Positions 35,307 to 43,491 of a DNA stretch of 64,000 bases are shown piece by piece. The DNA is from Pedobacter glucosidilyticus. Its GTDB lineage: Bacteria > Bacteroidota > Bacteroidia > Sphingobacteriales > Sphingobacteriaceae. A program made the translations under genes and the position numbers. The stretch lies in assembly GCF_002483235.1 (NCBI RefSeq), contig NZ_DLHN01000017.1:239-64238 (forward strand). The letters run 5' to 3'. The notes below the pieces were generated by a model, which was given only the letters and a program-made list of their open reading frames with translations, was not told the origin of the DNA and ran no database searches. How positions within the stretch are numbered: position 1 is the stretch's first letter; the number at the start of each line of letters is the position of its first letter.

Positions 35307-35873
35307 TTAACAGCATCCAGAACCAAGTTCGCAGCTGCTACCTTCTTGTGTAACTAAGTTTTTTAATTGAATTTTTGGCTTTTGAGCCGATGGTGTACAA
35401 CATTCTTCTCCAGCCGGTGTGGTACCGCAACTTCCACCTCTTTCAATAGCTTTACATTGGGTAACATCGGGTCTTAAATCGATGATGAAATTCTCTTCAT
35501 CTGCGATAAACGCTTTTGGCAATAGCTGTCTGGTATCATATTCTTGATTACCAAATTCTACTTTTACAACCGCATTAGGCTCAATAGCTAAAGATTTTTC
35601 TACCAATTCTATAATCGAAATCGCTTTTCTAACTTTCATAGATTTAAGCTGTTGCTGATTTTCTGGCTCCCAAAGCTGGATGATAATTTCTGTCCATTGG
35701 TTTACCACGCCACCACAATCAACAGAAGTGATAGGTGCATGTTTTAATTCTGTGATGTGATAAGAGGGCGAAACCCATTTATCCTCTGCATATTGAAATT
35801 GTAAATCTAATAAGGGATGCGCTACCAAAGCAGCCCTAAATTCTTTCAACGTAATTATTTCTGAAACATTCAT
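35307..35873 (-). CDS. DUF6428-type protein with cysteine-rich C-terminus in the ars operon
   Basis: The 188-residue protein has an N-terminal globular domain (about 1-130; ITLKEFRAALVAHPLLDLQF, ITSVDCGGVVNQWTEIIIQL). It is conserved in arsenic operons of Bacteroidota and called DUF6428; its activity is unknown to me. The last 50 residues contain eight cysteines in short clusters, including CKAIERGGSCGT, EECCTPS and SSCELGSGCC. The cysteine tail suggests binding of arsenite or a thiophilic metal, perhaps as a carrier between ArsC and Acr3; that role is inferred. It lies between arsR and arsC with spacings of about 20 bases. Confidence 0.75.
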   Translation of the reverse strand: MNVSEIITLKEFRAALVAHPLLDLQFQYAEDKWVSPSYHITELKHAPITSVDCGGVVNQWTEIIIQLWEPENQQQLKSMKVRKAISIIELVEKSLAIEPNAVVKVEFGNQEYDTRQLLPKAFIADEENFIIDLRPDVTQCKAIERGGSCGTTPAGEECCTPSAQKPKIQLKNLVTQEGSSCELGSGCC

Positions 35874-35893
35874 AATAGTATGATTAATTCATT

Positions 35894-36223
35894 TTAGCAA
35901 CAACTTACAGGACCTTTAAATTCTTTTAAAAACCCGTTTAAGTGTTGTTCTAATTTTTTCCAGTTTTCTGGATGAATACAATAGCAAACGCTTACACCTT
36001 CTATAGTGCCTTGTATCAATCCTGCATTTTTTAATTCTTTTAAATGTTGAGATATGGTAGCTTGAGCTAAGCCTAACTCGCCCACCAAATCTCCGCAGAT
36101 ACAAGTATTGGCTACCATCATACGCTGTAAAATGGCAATACGGGCCGGATGCGCCAAGGCTTTTAATAATGTAGCCAATTGGTTTTGCTCCTCTGTAAAT
36201 ATTTCTGTCTTTGTAACTCCCAT
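35894..36223 (-). CDS. arsR: ArsR-family metalloregulator
   Basis: The 109-residue winged-helix repressor contains the family core LAHPARIAILQRM and the recognition region LGLAQATISQHLKELKNAGL. The As(III)-type cysteines TCICGDL (Cys41 and Cys43) lie in helix alpha-3, and it ends SCC (Cys108 and Cys109). It would release DNA on arsenite binding. The frame is open to a TTG at 36238, but that overlaps a palindrome, and the ATG at 36223 fits the family start. It is the first gene of the arsR-DUF6428-arsC-acr3 operon. Confidence 0.9.
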   Translation of the reverse strand: MGVTKTEIFTEEQNQLATLLKALAHPARIAILQRMMVANTCICGDLVGELGLAQATISQHLKELKNAGLIQGTIEGVSVCYCIHPENWKKLEQHLNGFLKEFKGPVSCC

Positions 36224-36229
36224 ATCTAT

Positions 36230-36241
36230 ATATTGCAATAT
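36230..36241. promoter_or_regulatory. ArsR operator candidate
   Basis: ATATTGCAATAT is a perfect 12-base palindrome 7 bases upstream of the arsR ATG. Position and form suit autorepression by the ArsR-family protein. Confidence 0.5.
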
Positions 36242-36420
36242 TACGATTAATTAAGAACTCGTCAAATAAAATTTTATTTTCCTTGACTAAAAGGGTATGA
36301 AAATCTAATCAATTATCATGATAAGAAGATTGGTAAAAGCCTCTTAAACTTAACTTTATATCACTAGAAGCTTCATTGATAGTATCATTTGATAGTATCA
36401 AAAATAGAATTTTTTATCCA

Positions 36421-36453
36421 TAAAAAAAGCTGTCTCCATTATGGGGACAGCTA
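36421..36453 (-). terminator. Terminator after the P5C dehydrogenase gene
   Basis: AGCTGTCTCC and GGGGACAGCT form a GC-rich stem around ATTAT. A T-run follows on the minus strand. It lies 40 bases after the gene's stop. Confidence 0.85.
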
Positions 36454-36492
36454 AACTTAAACCTAAACATATTCACTTAAACAATGAATTCT

Positions 36493-38121
36493 TTACTCCA
36501 TAAATGGATATCTATAATCCGTAGGCGGATTAAAAGTTTCTTTGATTGTTCTTGGGGAAACCCATCTCAATAAATTTATCATCGAGCCGGCTTTATCATT
36601 GGTACCAGAAGCTCTCGCTCCGCCAAAAGGCTGCTGCCCTACTACTGCACCTGTACACTTATCGTTGATGTAGAAGTTACCTGCCGCATTTCTTAATTTG
36701 TAAGCTGCCTTTTCTATCACATATCTGTCATTAGCTAAAATAGCACCTGTTAACGCATAAGCTGATGTTTGATCTATCAAGTCTAAAGTTTCATCAAACT
36801 GCTCATCATCAAAAACATAAATGGTTAACACTGGACCAAATAACTCCTCGCTCATGCTGGTATAATGAGGATCTTGAGTGAGCAAAATGGTAGGTTCTAT
36901 AAAGTATCCTACAGCTTTATCGTATTGGCCACCCGCAATAATTTCTACAACTTCGGCTTTCTTTGCATCATCTATAGCTTTGGCTAGTTTATCAAAAGAT
37001 TTTTCATCAATAACTGCATTAATGAAATTGCTAAAATCTTCTACCGGACCCATTTTAAAACTAGCTACATCTTTCAACAATAGATCTTTTAACGCTGGCC
37101 AAACTGATTTAGAGACATAAACTCTTGAAGCTGCTGAACATTTCTGCCCTTGATACTCAAACGCTCCCCTAGCAATAGCTGTTGATGCTGCTTTAACATC
37201 AGCACTAGCATGAACCAGAATAAAATCTTTTCCTCCTGTCTCTCCTACAATACGCGGGTAGGTTTTATAGAGATGAATATTTTGACCAATGGTTTTCCAT
37301 ATTTCTTGAAAAACTTTGGTTGATCCTGTAAAATGTATCCCTGCAAAATCTGGATGTTTAAAAATAACTTCTCCTATGCTTGGTCCATCGCCATAAATTA
37401 AATTGATAACACCTGCTGGCAAACCTGCTTCTAAGAAAATACGCATGATTAACTGAGCAGCATAAATTTGCGTATCGGCAGGTTTCCACACCACTACATT
37501 CCCCATTAACGCTACTGATGCAGGTAAATTTCCGGCTATAGCCGTAAAATTAAATGGCGTTAAAGCAAATACAAATCCTTCTATAGGACGTTGTTCTACC
37601 CTATTCCAACTACCTGAAGGAGAAACTGGTGGCTGTTGTTGATAAATTTCTGTCATATATTTTACGTTGAAACGTAAAAAATCTATCAACTCGCAAGCCG
37701 AATCTATTTCTGCCTGATAAGCATTTTTAGATTGCCCAGCCATAGTAGCTGCGTTTAAATCGTATCTATATTTACCAGCAATTAAATCTGCAGCTTTTAA
37801 AAATATAGCTGCCCTATGCTCCCAAGCTGTGTTTTCCCAATTTTCTTTCGCTTTTAATGCTTCAGAAATTGCTTTTTCTACATGACTTTTATTTCCTTTA
37901 TAAAAATGAGCAATAACTTTTTTGTGTGCATGAGGAAGACGAACACTTCCTGTTTCGCCAGTTTTAACTTCCTCTGCACCAACAAACATCGGGATGTCAA
38001 GTGTTGTGGCATACACGTTTTCTAAAGCGGCTTTAAGCAAATCACGCTCTTTACTACCTTTTGCGTATTGCAAAACAGGCTCGTTAACGGGAACTGGTAT
38101 ATTAAAAAAACCTTTCAACAT
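36493..38121 (-). CDS. pruA: L-glutamate gamma-semialdehyde dehydrogenase (1-pyrroline-5-carboxylate dehydrogenase)
   Basis: PruA oxidises glutamate semialdehyde to glutamate with NAD in the second step of proline breakdown. With the ATG at 38121 the protein has 542 residues and starts MLKGFFNIPVPVNEPV. It has the aldehyde dehydrogenase motifs FALTPFNFTAIAGNLP, VVWKPADTQIYAAQL, GETGGKDFILVH (catalytic Glu), YQGQKCSAASRVYV (catalytic Cys) and EELFGPVLTIYV. The frame extends upstream to a TTG at 38148 that adds only MCNCCNIKI, judged not coding. It is divergent from the proline dehydrogenase gene. Confidence 0.95.
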   Translation of the reverse strand: MLKGFFNIPVPVNEPVLQYAKGSKERDLLKAALENVYATTLDIPMFVGAEEVKTGETGSVRLPHAHKKVIAHFYKGNKSHVEKAISEALKAKENWENTAWEHRAAIFLKAADLIAGKYRYDLNAATMAGQSKNAYQAEIDSACELIDFLRFNVKYMTEIYQQQPPVSPSGSWNRVEQRPIEGFVFALTPFNFTAIAGNLPASVALMGNVVVWKPADTQIYAAQLIMRIFLEAGLPAGVINLIYGDGPSIGEVIFKHPDFAGIHFTGSTKVFQEIWKTIGQNIHLYKTYPRIVGETGGKDFILVHASADVKAASTAIARGAFEYQGQKCSAASRVYVSKSVWPALKDLLLKDVASFKMGPVEDFSNFINAVIDEKSFDKLAKAIDDAKKAEVVEIIAGGQYDKAVGYFIEPTILLTQDPHYTSMSEELFGPVLTIYVFDDEQFDETLDLIDQTSAYALTGAILANDRYVIEKAAYKLRNAAGNFYINDKCTGAVVGQQPFGGARASGTNDKAGSMINLLRWVSPRTIKETFNPPTDYRYPFME

Positions 38122-38334
38122 AATCTTGATATTACAGCAATTACACAAAATACATACCTAAGATTTTATCAGCTTCTATAAAACAAGCTTTTTAAAACAA
38201 ATAGGCTGGTATTTGTTTAACAAAGTAAGTGCTAATACAGGATTTAGATATAACAAAAATTGTCCATTAATAATCTAAAATTGCCAAAACAAGGCAAATA
38301 AATGTTTGCTTATTATTTTTGATATTATAATCAA

Positions 38335-39546
38335 ATGATGATGAATAAGAGGGTTTCTTTTAACGATACAGCCATTGCCTTTTCGCATAAAACAGATAAA
38401 GAATTGGCACAAGCACATTTTATTTTTTCTTTAATGAAATTCCAATGGCTGGTAAAAATTGGGACCAAATTAACCCCCTTGGCACTAAAGTGGAAACTAC
38501 CTATAAAAGGTCTTTTACGTCATACCATTTTTAAAATATTTATTGGTGGCGAGAGTTTAGAAGAAACCAAAAAAGTACTAACCACGCTCAATCAATATCA
38601 AGTTAAAGTTATATTGGATTATGGTGCCGAAGGGAAAGAAAATGAAGAAAGCTTCACTAAAACTTGTAACGAGTTTATTTCGCTCATCCAATACGCAGGG
38701 AAACAATCTTCTGCTCCTTTTATCAGTATTAAAGTAACGGGCTTAGCTCGTTTTAGCTTTTTAGAGAAGCTAAACATCATCATTAAACAGCATCCATTTA
38801 CACTTCCTAACCCGAAGGCTTTAACTCCGGCAGAACAACAAGAACTTGAGTTACTTCTAAATAAAATTACAGCGATTGTAGAAGCGGCTAAACAAGAACA
38901 TATTGGCGTTTTAGTAGATGCCGAGGAAACTTGGATTCAAGATACAATTGATGCCTTAACTTTCCATTTTGCTAAACTTTATAACCAACAAAACGCTGTT
39001 ATTTTTAATACCATACAATTTTATCGTACTGCAGCCTTTGATTTATTACAAGAAAGTATACGCTTAGCACAAGAACACCAATTTATTGTAGGTATTAAAA
39101 TGGTAAGAGGTGCTTATATGGAAAAAGAGCGTTTGAGAGCTCAAGAATATGACTATACTTCTCCTATCCACGCTACAAAACAAGTCACAGACGACGCTTT
39201 TAATAAAGGTTTAGCTTATGCAATTGCCAATTTAGAGAAAATACATCTGATCATAGCCAGTCATAATGAAGAGAGCAATAGCTACGCTACGGAACTTTTA
39301 GCACAATATGGTTTCGCTCAGCAACATCCGCATATTCATTTTTCTCAGTTGTATGGCATGAGTGACCATATTACTTTTAATTTGGCTAAAGCCGGATATG
39401 CAACCAGTAAATATTTACCTTATGGCCCTATAGATGATGTTGTTCCTTATTTGATGAGAAGAGCAGAAGAAAACACCTCTGTAGCAGGACAAACTAGTAG
39501 AGAGCTACAACTGATTGAGCAAGAAATTAAAAGAAGAAAGTCTTAA
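38335..39546 (+). CDS. Proline dehydrogenase
   Basis: This FAD enzyme oxidises proline to 1-pyrroline-5-carboxylate, the first step of proline catabolism. The 403-residue protein shows the TIM-barrel family motifs: VILDYGAEGKENEES, ISIKVTGLARF, VDAEETWIQ, KMVRGAYMEKER, IIASHNEES, LYGMSDHITF and YLPYGPIDDVVPYLMRRAEEN. It lacks the DNA-binding and dehydrogenase domains of the fused PutA, which fits the separate divergent pruA gene. It starts with three possible methionines in a row, and the first is used. An AraC regulator follows. Confidence 0.93.
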   Translation: MMMNKRVSFNDTAIAFSHKTDKELAQAHFIFSLMKFQWLVKIGTKLTPLALKWKLPIKGLLRHTIFKIFIGGESLEETKKVLTTLNQYQVKVILDYGAEGKENEESFTKTCNEFISLIQYAGKQSSAPFISIKVTGLARFSFLEKLNIIIKQHPFTLPNPKALTPAEQQELELLLNKITAIVEAAKQEHIGVLVDAEETWIQDTIDALTFHFAKLYNQQNAVIFNTIQFYRTAAFDLLQESIRLAQEHQFIVGIKMVRGAYMEKERLRAQEYDYTSPIHATKQVTDDAFNKGLAYAIANLEKIHLIIASHNEESNSYATELLAQYGFAQQHPHIHFSQLYGMSDHITFNLAKAGYATSKYLPYGPIDDVVPYLMRRAEENTSVAGQTSRELQLIEQEIKRRKS

Positions 39547-39601
39547 ACTATCAGATATTGCTAATTTTACCTAATTTTAAATTGTATTTTAGCAATTTTA
39601 G

Positions 39602-40486
39602 ATGAAGGTTATTCAATTTACAGTTCCTGTAGACAAAAGCGACTCTGTTGTTATCCAAGAGGATATATTACCAAATTTTTATCATTACCTACATAGGCAT
39701 AAAGAGGTTCAAATAAGCTTAATCTTAAAAGGAGAAGGCACTTTAATTGCCGGAAACTTTACGCAACCTTTTAAAGCTGGTGATGTTTATATCTTAGGAG
39801 CCAACCAGCCGCATTTATTAAAAGGAGATGCTAAATATCTAAAACTGCCAAACAAGAATAATATTCACGCTATCCATATCTTTTTTGATGCCCAGCAATT
39901 GCTAGCTCCTTTAAATGCTATGCCCGAGTTTGCAGCCATTCATCAATTTTTAAAACTTACGGATAGTAGTTTGCAATTGCCTTCAAATTATTACCAAAAG
40001 ACAGCTAAGGAGATTATTAAAATTAGTAAAGCAAGTGGTTTTAATAGGCTCATCAGTTTCTTACAACTGCTTGATTATTTTTCTAAAGAGGTAAAAGATT
40101 GGCGTTCTTTATCTACCGGATTTTCTAAGAAATCTTTTTCAGAATCTGAAGGGATGCGTATGAACGATATTTATCAATATACTTTAGAAAACTACGCAGA
40201 AGATATCACCCTTAAAAAAATTGCCAATGTGGTACATTTAAGTACTTATGCTTTCTGTAAATATTTTAAGAAACATACCCGAAAAACCTACCTCAATTTT
40301 TTAAACGAGATAAGAATTAACGAAGCTTGCAGAAGAATTTTACATGGCGATTCTGAATCTATATCGGCCATAGCTTATGCAACAGGTTTTAATAGCACCA
40401 TTACTTTTAATAGGGTATTTAAGAAAGTAACGGGAATGTCGCCAACGAATTATGTGAAGGTTTATAAGTTTAAAGTAGGAGATTAA
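39602..40486 (+). CDS. AraC-family transcriptional regulator
   Basis: The 294-residue protein has an N-terminal cupin sensing domain (about 1-100; HYLHRHKEVQISLILKGEG, AGDVYILGANQPHLL). Its C-terminal pair of AraC helix-turn-helix motifs includes ITLKKIANVVHLSTYAFCKY, then ISAIAYATGFNSTITFNRVF and KKVTGMSPTNY. It follows proline dehydrogenase by 55 bases on the same strand and is a candidate regulator of the proline genes. No ligand is evident. Confidence 0.9.
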   Translation: MKVIQFTVPVDKSDSVVIQEDILPNFYHYLHRHKEVQISLILKGEGTLIAGNFTQPFKAGDVYILGANQPHLLKGDAKYLKLPNKNNIHAIHIFFDAQQLLAPLNAMPEFAAIHQFLKLTDSSLQLPSNYYQKTAKEIIKISKASGFNRLISFLQLLDYFSKEVKDWRSLSTGFSKKSFSESEGMRMNDIYQYTLENYAEDITLKKIANVVHLSTYAFCKYFKKHTRKTYLNFLNEIRINEACRRILHGDSESISAIAYATGFNSTITFNRVFKKVTGMSPTNYVKVYKFKVGD

Positions 40487-40843
40487 AAATTATAGGTTAA
40501 AACTTTTTATCAGAATGAGCGGAGTCGAATTCCTATTATTCTTAGACTCCGCTGTAATTGATTTGATTATAAATATTTAAAAGGTAGGCATTCACCCTCA
40601 GGCTTTTCCGGCCTCTTGACCGGCCATGTCAAGGCACTTTTTTCCGCAAAAAGTGCCCAAAAACTCTCCGCTACGCCGCTTGCTTCTAAAGATTCTGCTA
40701 AGGCTAATTCTGTAGATACCGCAACCGCCAAGGCGGAATTAAGCGTAAACGGTTGTTAATGCTCAGGCTCGATTACCGTACTATCTAGAGAACTCATTTA
40801 CAGTTAACTATTAAAACATCACACATGGAAAGTCAACACCTAA
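40487..40843. other. Gene-free gap with repeat fragment and hairpin
   Basis: These 357 bases hold a partial family A repeat (40513-40552) and a strong hairpin, GGCACTTTTT with AAAAAGTGCC, at 40633-40657. The hairpin sits in a locally GC-richer stretch (40590-40780) unlike the surrounding sequence. No convincing gene is seen. The hairpin lies between the convergent araC-type and kbl genes, but it lacks a T-run. Confidence 0.55.
40513..40552. repeat. Palindromic repeat fragment (family A, copy 2)
   Basis: GAGCGGAGTCGAA and AGACTCCGCT pair around a short spacer. The outer arms seen in copies 1 and 3 are missing. Confidence 0.65.
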
Positions 40844-42037
40844 CTACTCAATCACACCCAATTCTTTCCCTACTTTTTTGAAAGCTGCAATACATTTATC
40901 TAAGTGAGAGCGGTCATGTGCAGCAGACATTTGCACTCTTATTCTTGCCTTACCTTTTGCTACTACAGGGTAATAAAAACCAATAACATAAATACCTTCT
41001 TCTAACATTCTGGAAGCAAATTGCTGAGCCAAAGGCGCATCATACAACATCACCGGAACAATGGGGTGTGTACCTTGCTTAATATCGAAACCTGCTTTGG
41101 TCATTTCTGCTCTAAAATAAGCGGTATTTTCTGCCAATTTATCTTTTAAAGTGGTACTTTCTTTTAACATATCTAATACTGCGATAGAAGCCCCTACAAT
41201 AGCGGGAGCTAAGGTATTAGAGAATAAATATGGTCTTGATCTTTGTCTTAGCAATGCTATAACTTCTTTAGGACCAGAGGTAAATCCGCCAGAAGCGCCA
41301 CCTAAAGCTTTTCCTAAAGTACCTGTTATGATATCTACCCTACCCATAACACCATGATGCTCATGAGTACCTCTTCCGGTTTTACCCATAAAACCAGAGC
41401 TATGACATTCATCTATCATCACTAAAGCCTTGTATTGATCAGCTAAATCACAAATTTTATCTAACTGGGCGATGGTTCCATCCATAGAGAAAACACCATC
41501 AGTAACAATAATACGATGTCTTAAATGTTGCGTAGCTTGTAGCTGAGCTTCTAAATCGGCCATATCATCATGCTTGTAGCGATGGCGTTGCGCTTTACAT
41601 AACCTAATACCATCAATAATAGAAGCATGGTTTAATTCATCAGAAATAATAGCATCTCTTTCATCAAACAAAGGTTCAAAAACACCTCCGTTAGCATCAA
41701 AAGCGGCAGCATACAAAATAGTATCTTCTGTACCTAAAAACTCGGATATTTTTTGCTCCAACTCTTTATGGATGTCTTGTGTACCGCAAATAAAACGTAC
41801 AGATGATAAACCAAAACCATGACTATCAATAGCTTTTTTTGCCGCCTCTAAAACCTCCGGATGGTTAGATAAACCTAAATAGTTATTAGCGCAAAAATTA
41901 ATTACTTCTTGGCCGCCGGTAACAGCAATATCTGCCGATTGTGGGGTAACTATAACACGTTCGTTTTTATATAAACCAGCGTCTTTTATATCCTGTAATT
42001 CTTGAGTTAAAACAGATTTTAAAGTTTCATACATCAT
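40844..42037 (-). CDS. kbl: Glycine C-acetyltransferase (2-amino-3-ketobutyrate CoA ligase)
   Basis: Kbl is a PLP enzyme that joins or splits 2-amino-3-ketobutyrate with CoA in threonine catabolism. The 397-residue protein has the alpha-oxoamine synthase motifs NFCANNYLGLSNHPEVLEAA, GFGLSSVRFICGTQDIH, DELNHASIIDGIRL, VMIDECHSSGFMGKTGRG and the PLP lysine motif GTLGKALGGASGG. Length and motifs match Kbl closely. It converges with the AraC gene across a repeat-bearing gap. Confidence 0.94.
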   Translation of the reverse strand: MMYETLKSVLTQELQDIKDAGLYKNERVIVTPQSADIAVTGGQEVINFCANNYLGLSNHPEVLEAAKKAIDSHGFGLSSVRFICGTQDIHKELEQKISEFLGTEDTILYAAAFDANGGVFEPLFDERDAIISDELNHASIIDGIRLCKAQRHRYKHDDMADLEAQLQATQHLRHRIIVTDGVFSMDGTIAQLDKICDLADQYKALVMIDECHSSGFMGKTGRGTHEHHGVMGRVDIITGTLGKALGGASGGFTSGPKEVIALLRQRSRPYLFSNTLAPAIVGASIAVLDMLKESTTLKDKLAENTAYFRAEMTKAGFDIKQGTHPIVPVMLYDAPLAQQFASRMLEEGIYVIGFYYPVVAKGKARIRVQMSAAHDRSHLDKCIAAFKKVGKELGVIE

Positions 42038-42083
42038 TTAAAATTTTATGGTTCAACAATATGTTGGGTAAAGCGGTTTGTAA

Positions 42084-43130
42084 TTATCTCTTTACCATTT
42101 CTATCTGATATAATTTAGGCCATTTCTTCCCGGTTACAAATAACCTTTTACCTTTTGCATCCCAAGCAATGCCGTTTAAAACATCCTGGTCTTGATCTTC
42201 TACTTGGTCTTTATTTAAACCTATCAAATTGATATAAGCTTCTACCTCTCCCGTTTGCGGATTGATGATGGCAATTAAATCTGAAGTATAAATATTGGCA
42301 AATAGTTTACCATCTATCCATTCTAATTCGTTCAATTGCGTTACTGGGCCTTTATCATCATATACTTCTATATAACCTTCTGGTTGGTAAGTTTCTTTGT
42401 TGAGCTTATAAATTTTATTAGTGCCATCGGTATTGTAAATGGTGGCACCATCATACGCTAAGCCCCAACCTTCAGCAGCGTGGTTGTAAGGTAAAGTTCT
42501 TAATAAATTAAAGCTGTTTTTATCGTATTCTAAAATCACACGCTCTTTATAAGTAAGCTGAATAATTTTATCACCAATTACTGTCATCCCTTCAGCAAAG
42601 TATTGTTGAGCAATGTCTTGTTTTTGTAGCACTTTACCTTCAACGGTGGTTTTTCTGAGACTAGAAGCGCCATACTCGCCATCACTTTCGTAAAAGAAAC
42701 CATCATGATATTCTAAACCTTGGGTGTAAGAAGAAATATCGTGTTGATAGGTATTGATGATTTTAAAACCATACTGATCAGGAATTTTTGAGGATACCAA
42801 AACTACATTGGTACTCAGCTCTTGAACATCAGCACCAGTATATAATTTAGCATTGATGAGCCTGATACCTAAAGGCATATCTTTGGTAGCTATCATTTGG
42901 GTTGCTGTATCTTTTGCTGAGGCTACCAATTTATCATCAATAAAATATTGTACAGAGTCTGGAAGCTTATTGCTTAACATCAAACTCAATTTAAGAGGCT
43001 CACCTGCTTTAATTAAACTGCCACTTTCTGGAAACAATAAAGCTATTTCTTCCTGACCAGATTTTTTCCCTTGATTACAAGATAAAATCAACATCAGGAA
43101 ACTAAAGACAGTAACCAAATATTTATTCAT
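42084..43130 (-). CDS. Glutaminyl-peptide cyclotransferase (glutamine cyclotransferase) lipoprotein
   Basis: The enzyme family forms pyroglutamate at N-terminal glutamine using a beta-propeller fold. With the ATG at 43130 the protein has 348 residues and begins MNKYLVTVFSFLMLILSC, a lipoprotein signal with lipobox Cys18. The cyclotransferase domain covers about residues 120-348, with ISSYTQGLEYHDGFFYESDG, GWGLAYDG, LNELEWIDGKLFANIY and VLNGIAWDAKGKRLFVTGK. A roughly 100-residue Ig-like N-terminal region precedes it. The start overlaps the yraN stop by 8 bases. An upstream ATG at 43151 would destroy the signal-peptide form. Confidence 0.88.
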   Translation of the reverse strand: MNKYLVTVFSFLMLILSCNQGKKSGQEEIALLFPESGSLIKAGEPLKLSLMLSNKLPDSVQYFIDDKLVASAKDTATQMIATKDMPLGIRLINAKLYTGADVQELSTNVVLVSSKIPDQYGFKIINTYQHDISSYTQGLEYHDGFFYESDGEYGASSLRKTTVEGKVLQKQDIAQQYFAEGMTVIGDKIIQLTYKERVILEYDKNSFNLLRTLPYNHAAEGWGLAYDGATIYNTDGTNKIYKLNKETYQPEGYIEVYDDKGPVTQLNELEWIDGKLFANIYTSDLIAIINPQTGEVEAYINLIGLNKDQVEDQDQDVLNGIAWDAKGKRLFVTGKKWPKLYQIEMVKR

Positions 43131-43491
43131 AATTCCAAAAAGCATCTTCAATATGTTTTAAAGTGTATTTTTCTAAGTTTTTATCAAATAAAATGGAGAT
43201 AATATCAAACCTAATTTCTCCTTTGTGATTCATCAAATAAACGTATTCTTCTGCAGCATCTGTTAAAAGTCGCTGCTTTTTTACATCTACAAAATCCTCT
43301 GGCTCGCCAAAAGCATTTCCACTACGCGTTTTAACTTCTATAAAAATGATGATTTTATGCTTAAAAGCGATGATATCAACCTCGGCTTTGCCAAAACACC
43401 AATTTTCATCTAATATTTCAAAGCCTTGCTGTTCTAGAAAATCTTTGGCTATTTGTTCGCCATTTTTCCCTAAAGTATTGTGTTGTGCCAC
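43123..43491 (-). CDS. YraN-family (UPF0102) endonuclease-like protein
   Basis: The 122-residue protein starts LGKNGEQIAKDFLEQQGFEI and contains VDIIAFKHKIIIFIEVKTR, the catalytic D-x(n)-ExK motif of the Holliday-resolvase-like nuclease fold. YraN-family function is not settled. It starts one base into the dnaG stop and overlaps the next gene by 8 bases, so the three genes are translationally coupled. Confidence 0.88.
   Translation of the reverse strand: MAQHNTLGKNGEQIAKDFLEQQGFEILDENWCFGKAEVDIIAFKHKIIIFIEVKTRSGNAFGEPEDFVDVKKQRLLTDAAEEYVYLMNHKGEIRFDIISILFDKNLEKYTLKHIEDAFWNYE

Noticed and set aside
38122..38148. Upstream TTG start for the P5C dehydrogenase gene
   Set aside because: It adds nine residues rich in cysteine that are outside the family alignment as I know it; the ATG at 38121 is better.
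40590..40780. GC-richer stretch considered as a remnant gene or riboswitch
   Set aside because: No frame shows a family match, and apart from one simple hairpin I could not draw a conserved riboswitch fold. It was kept only as part of the gap annotation.
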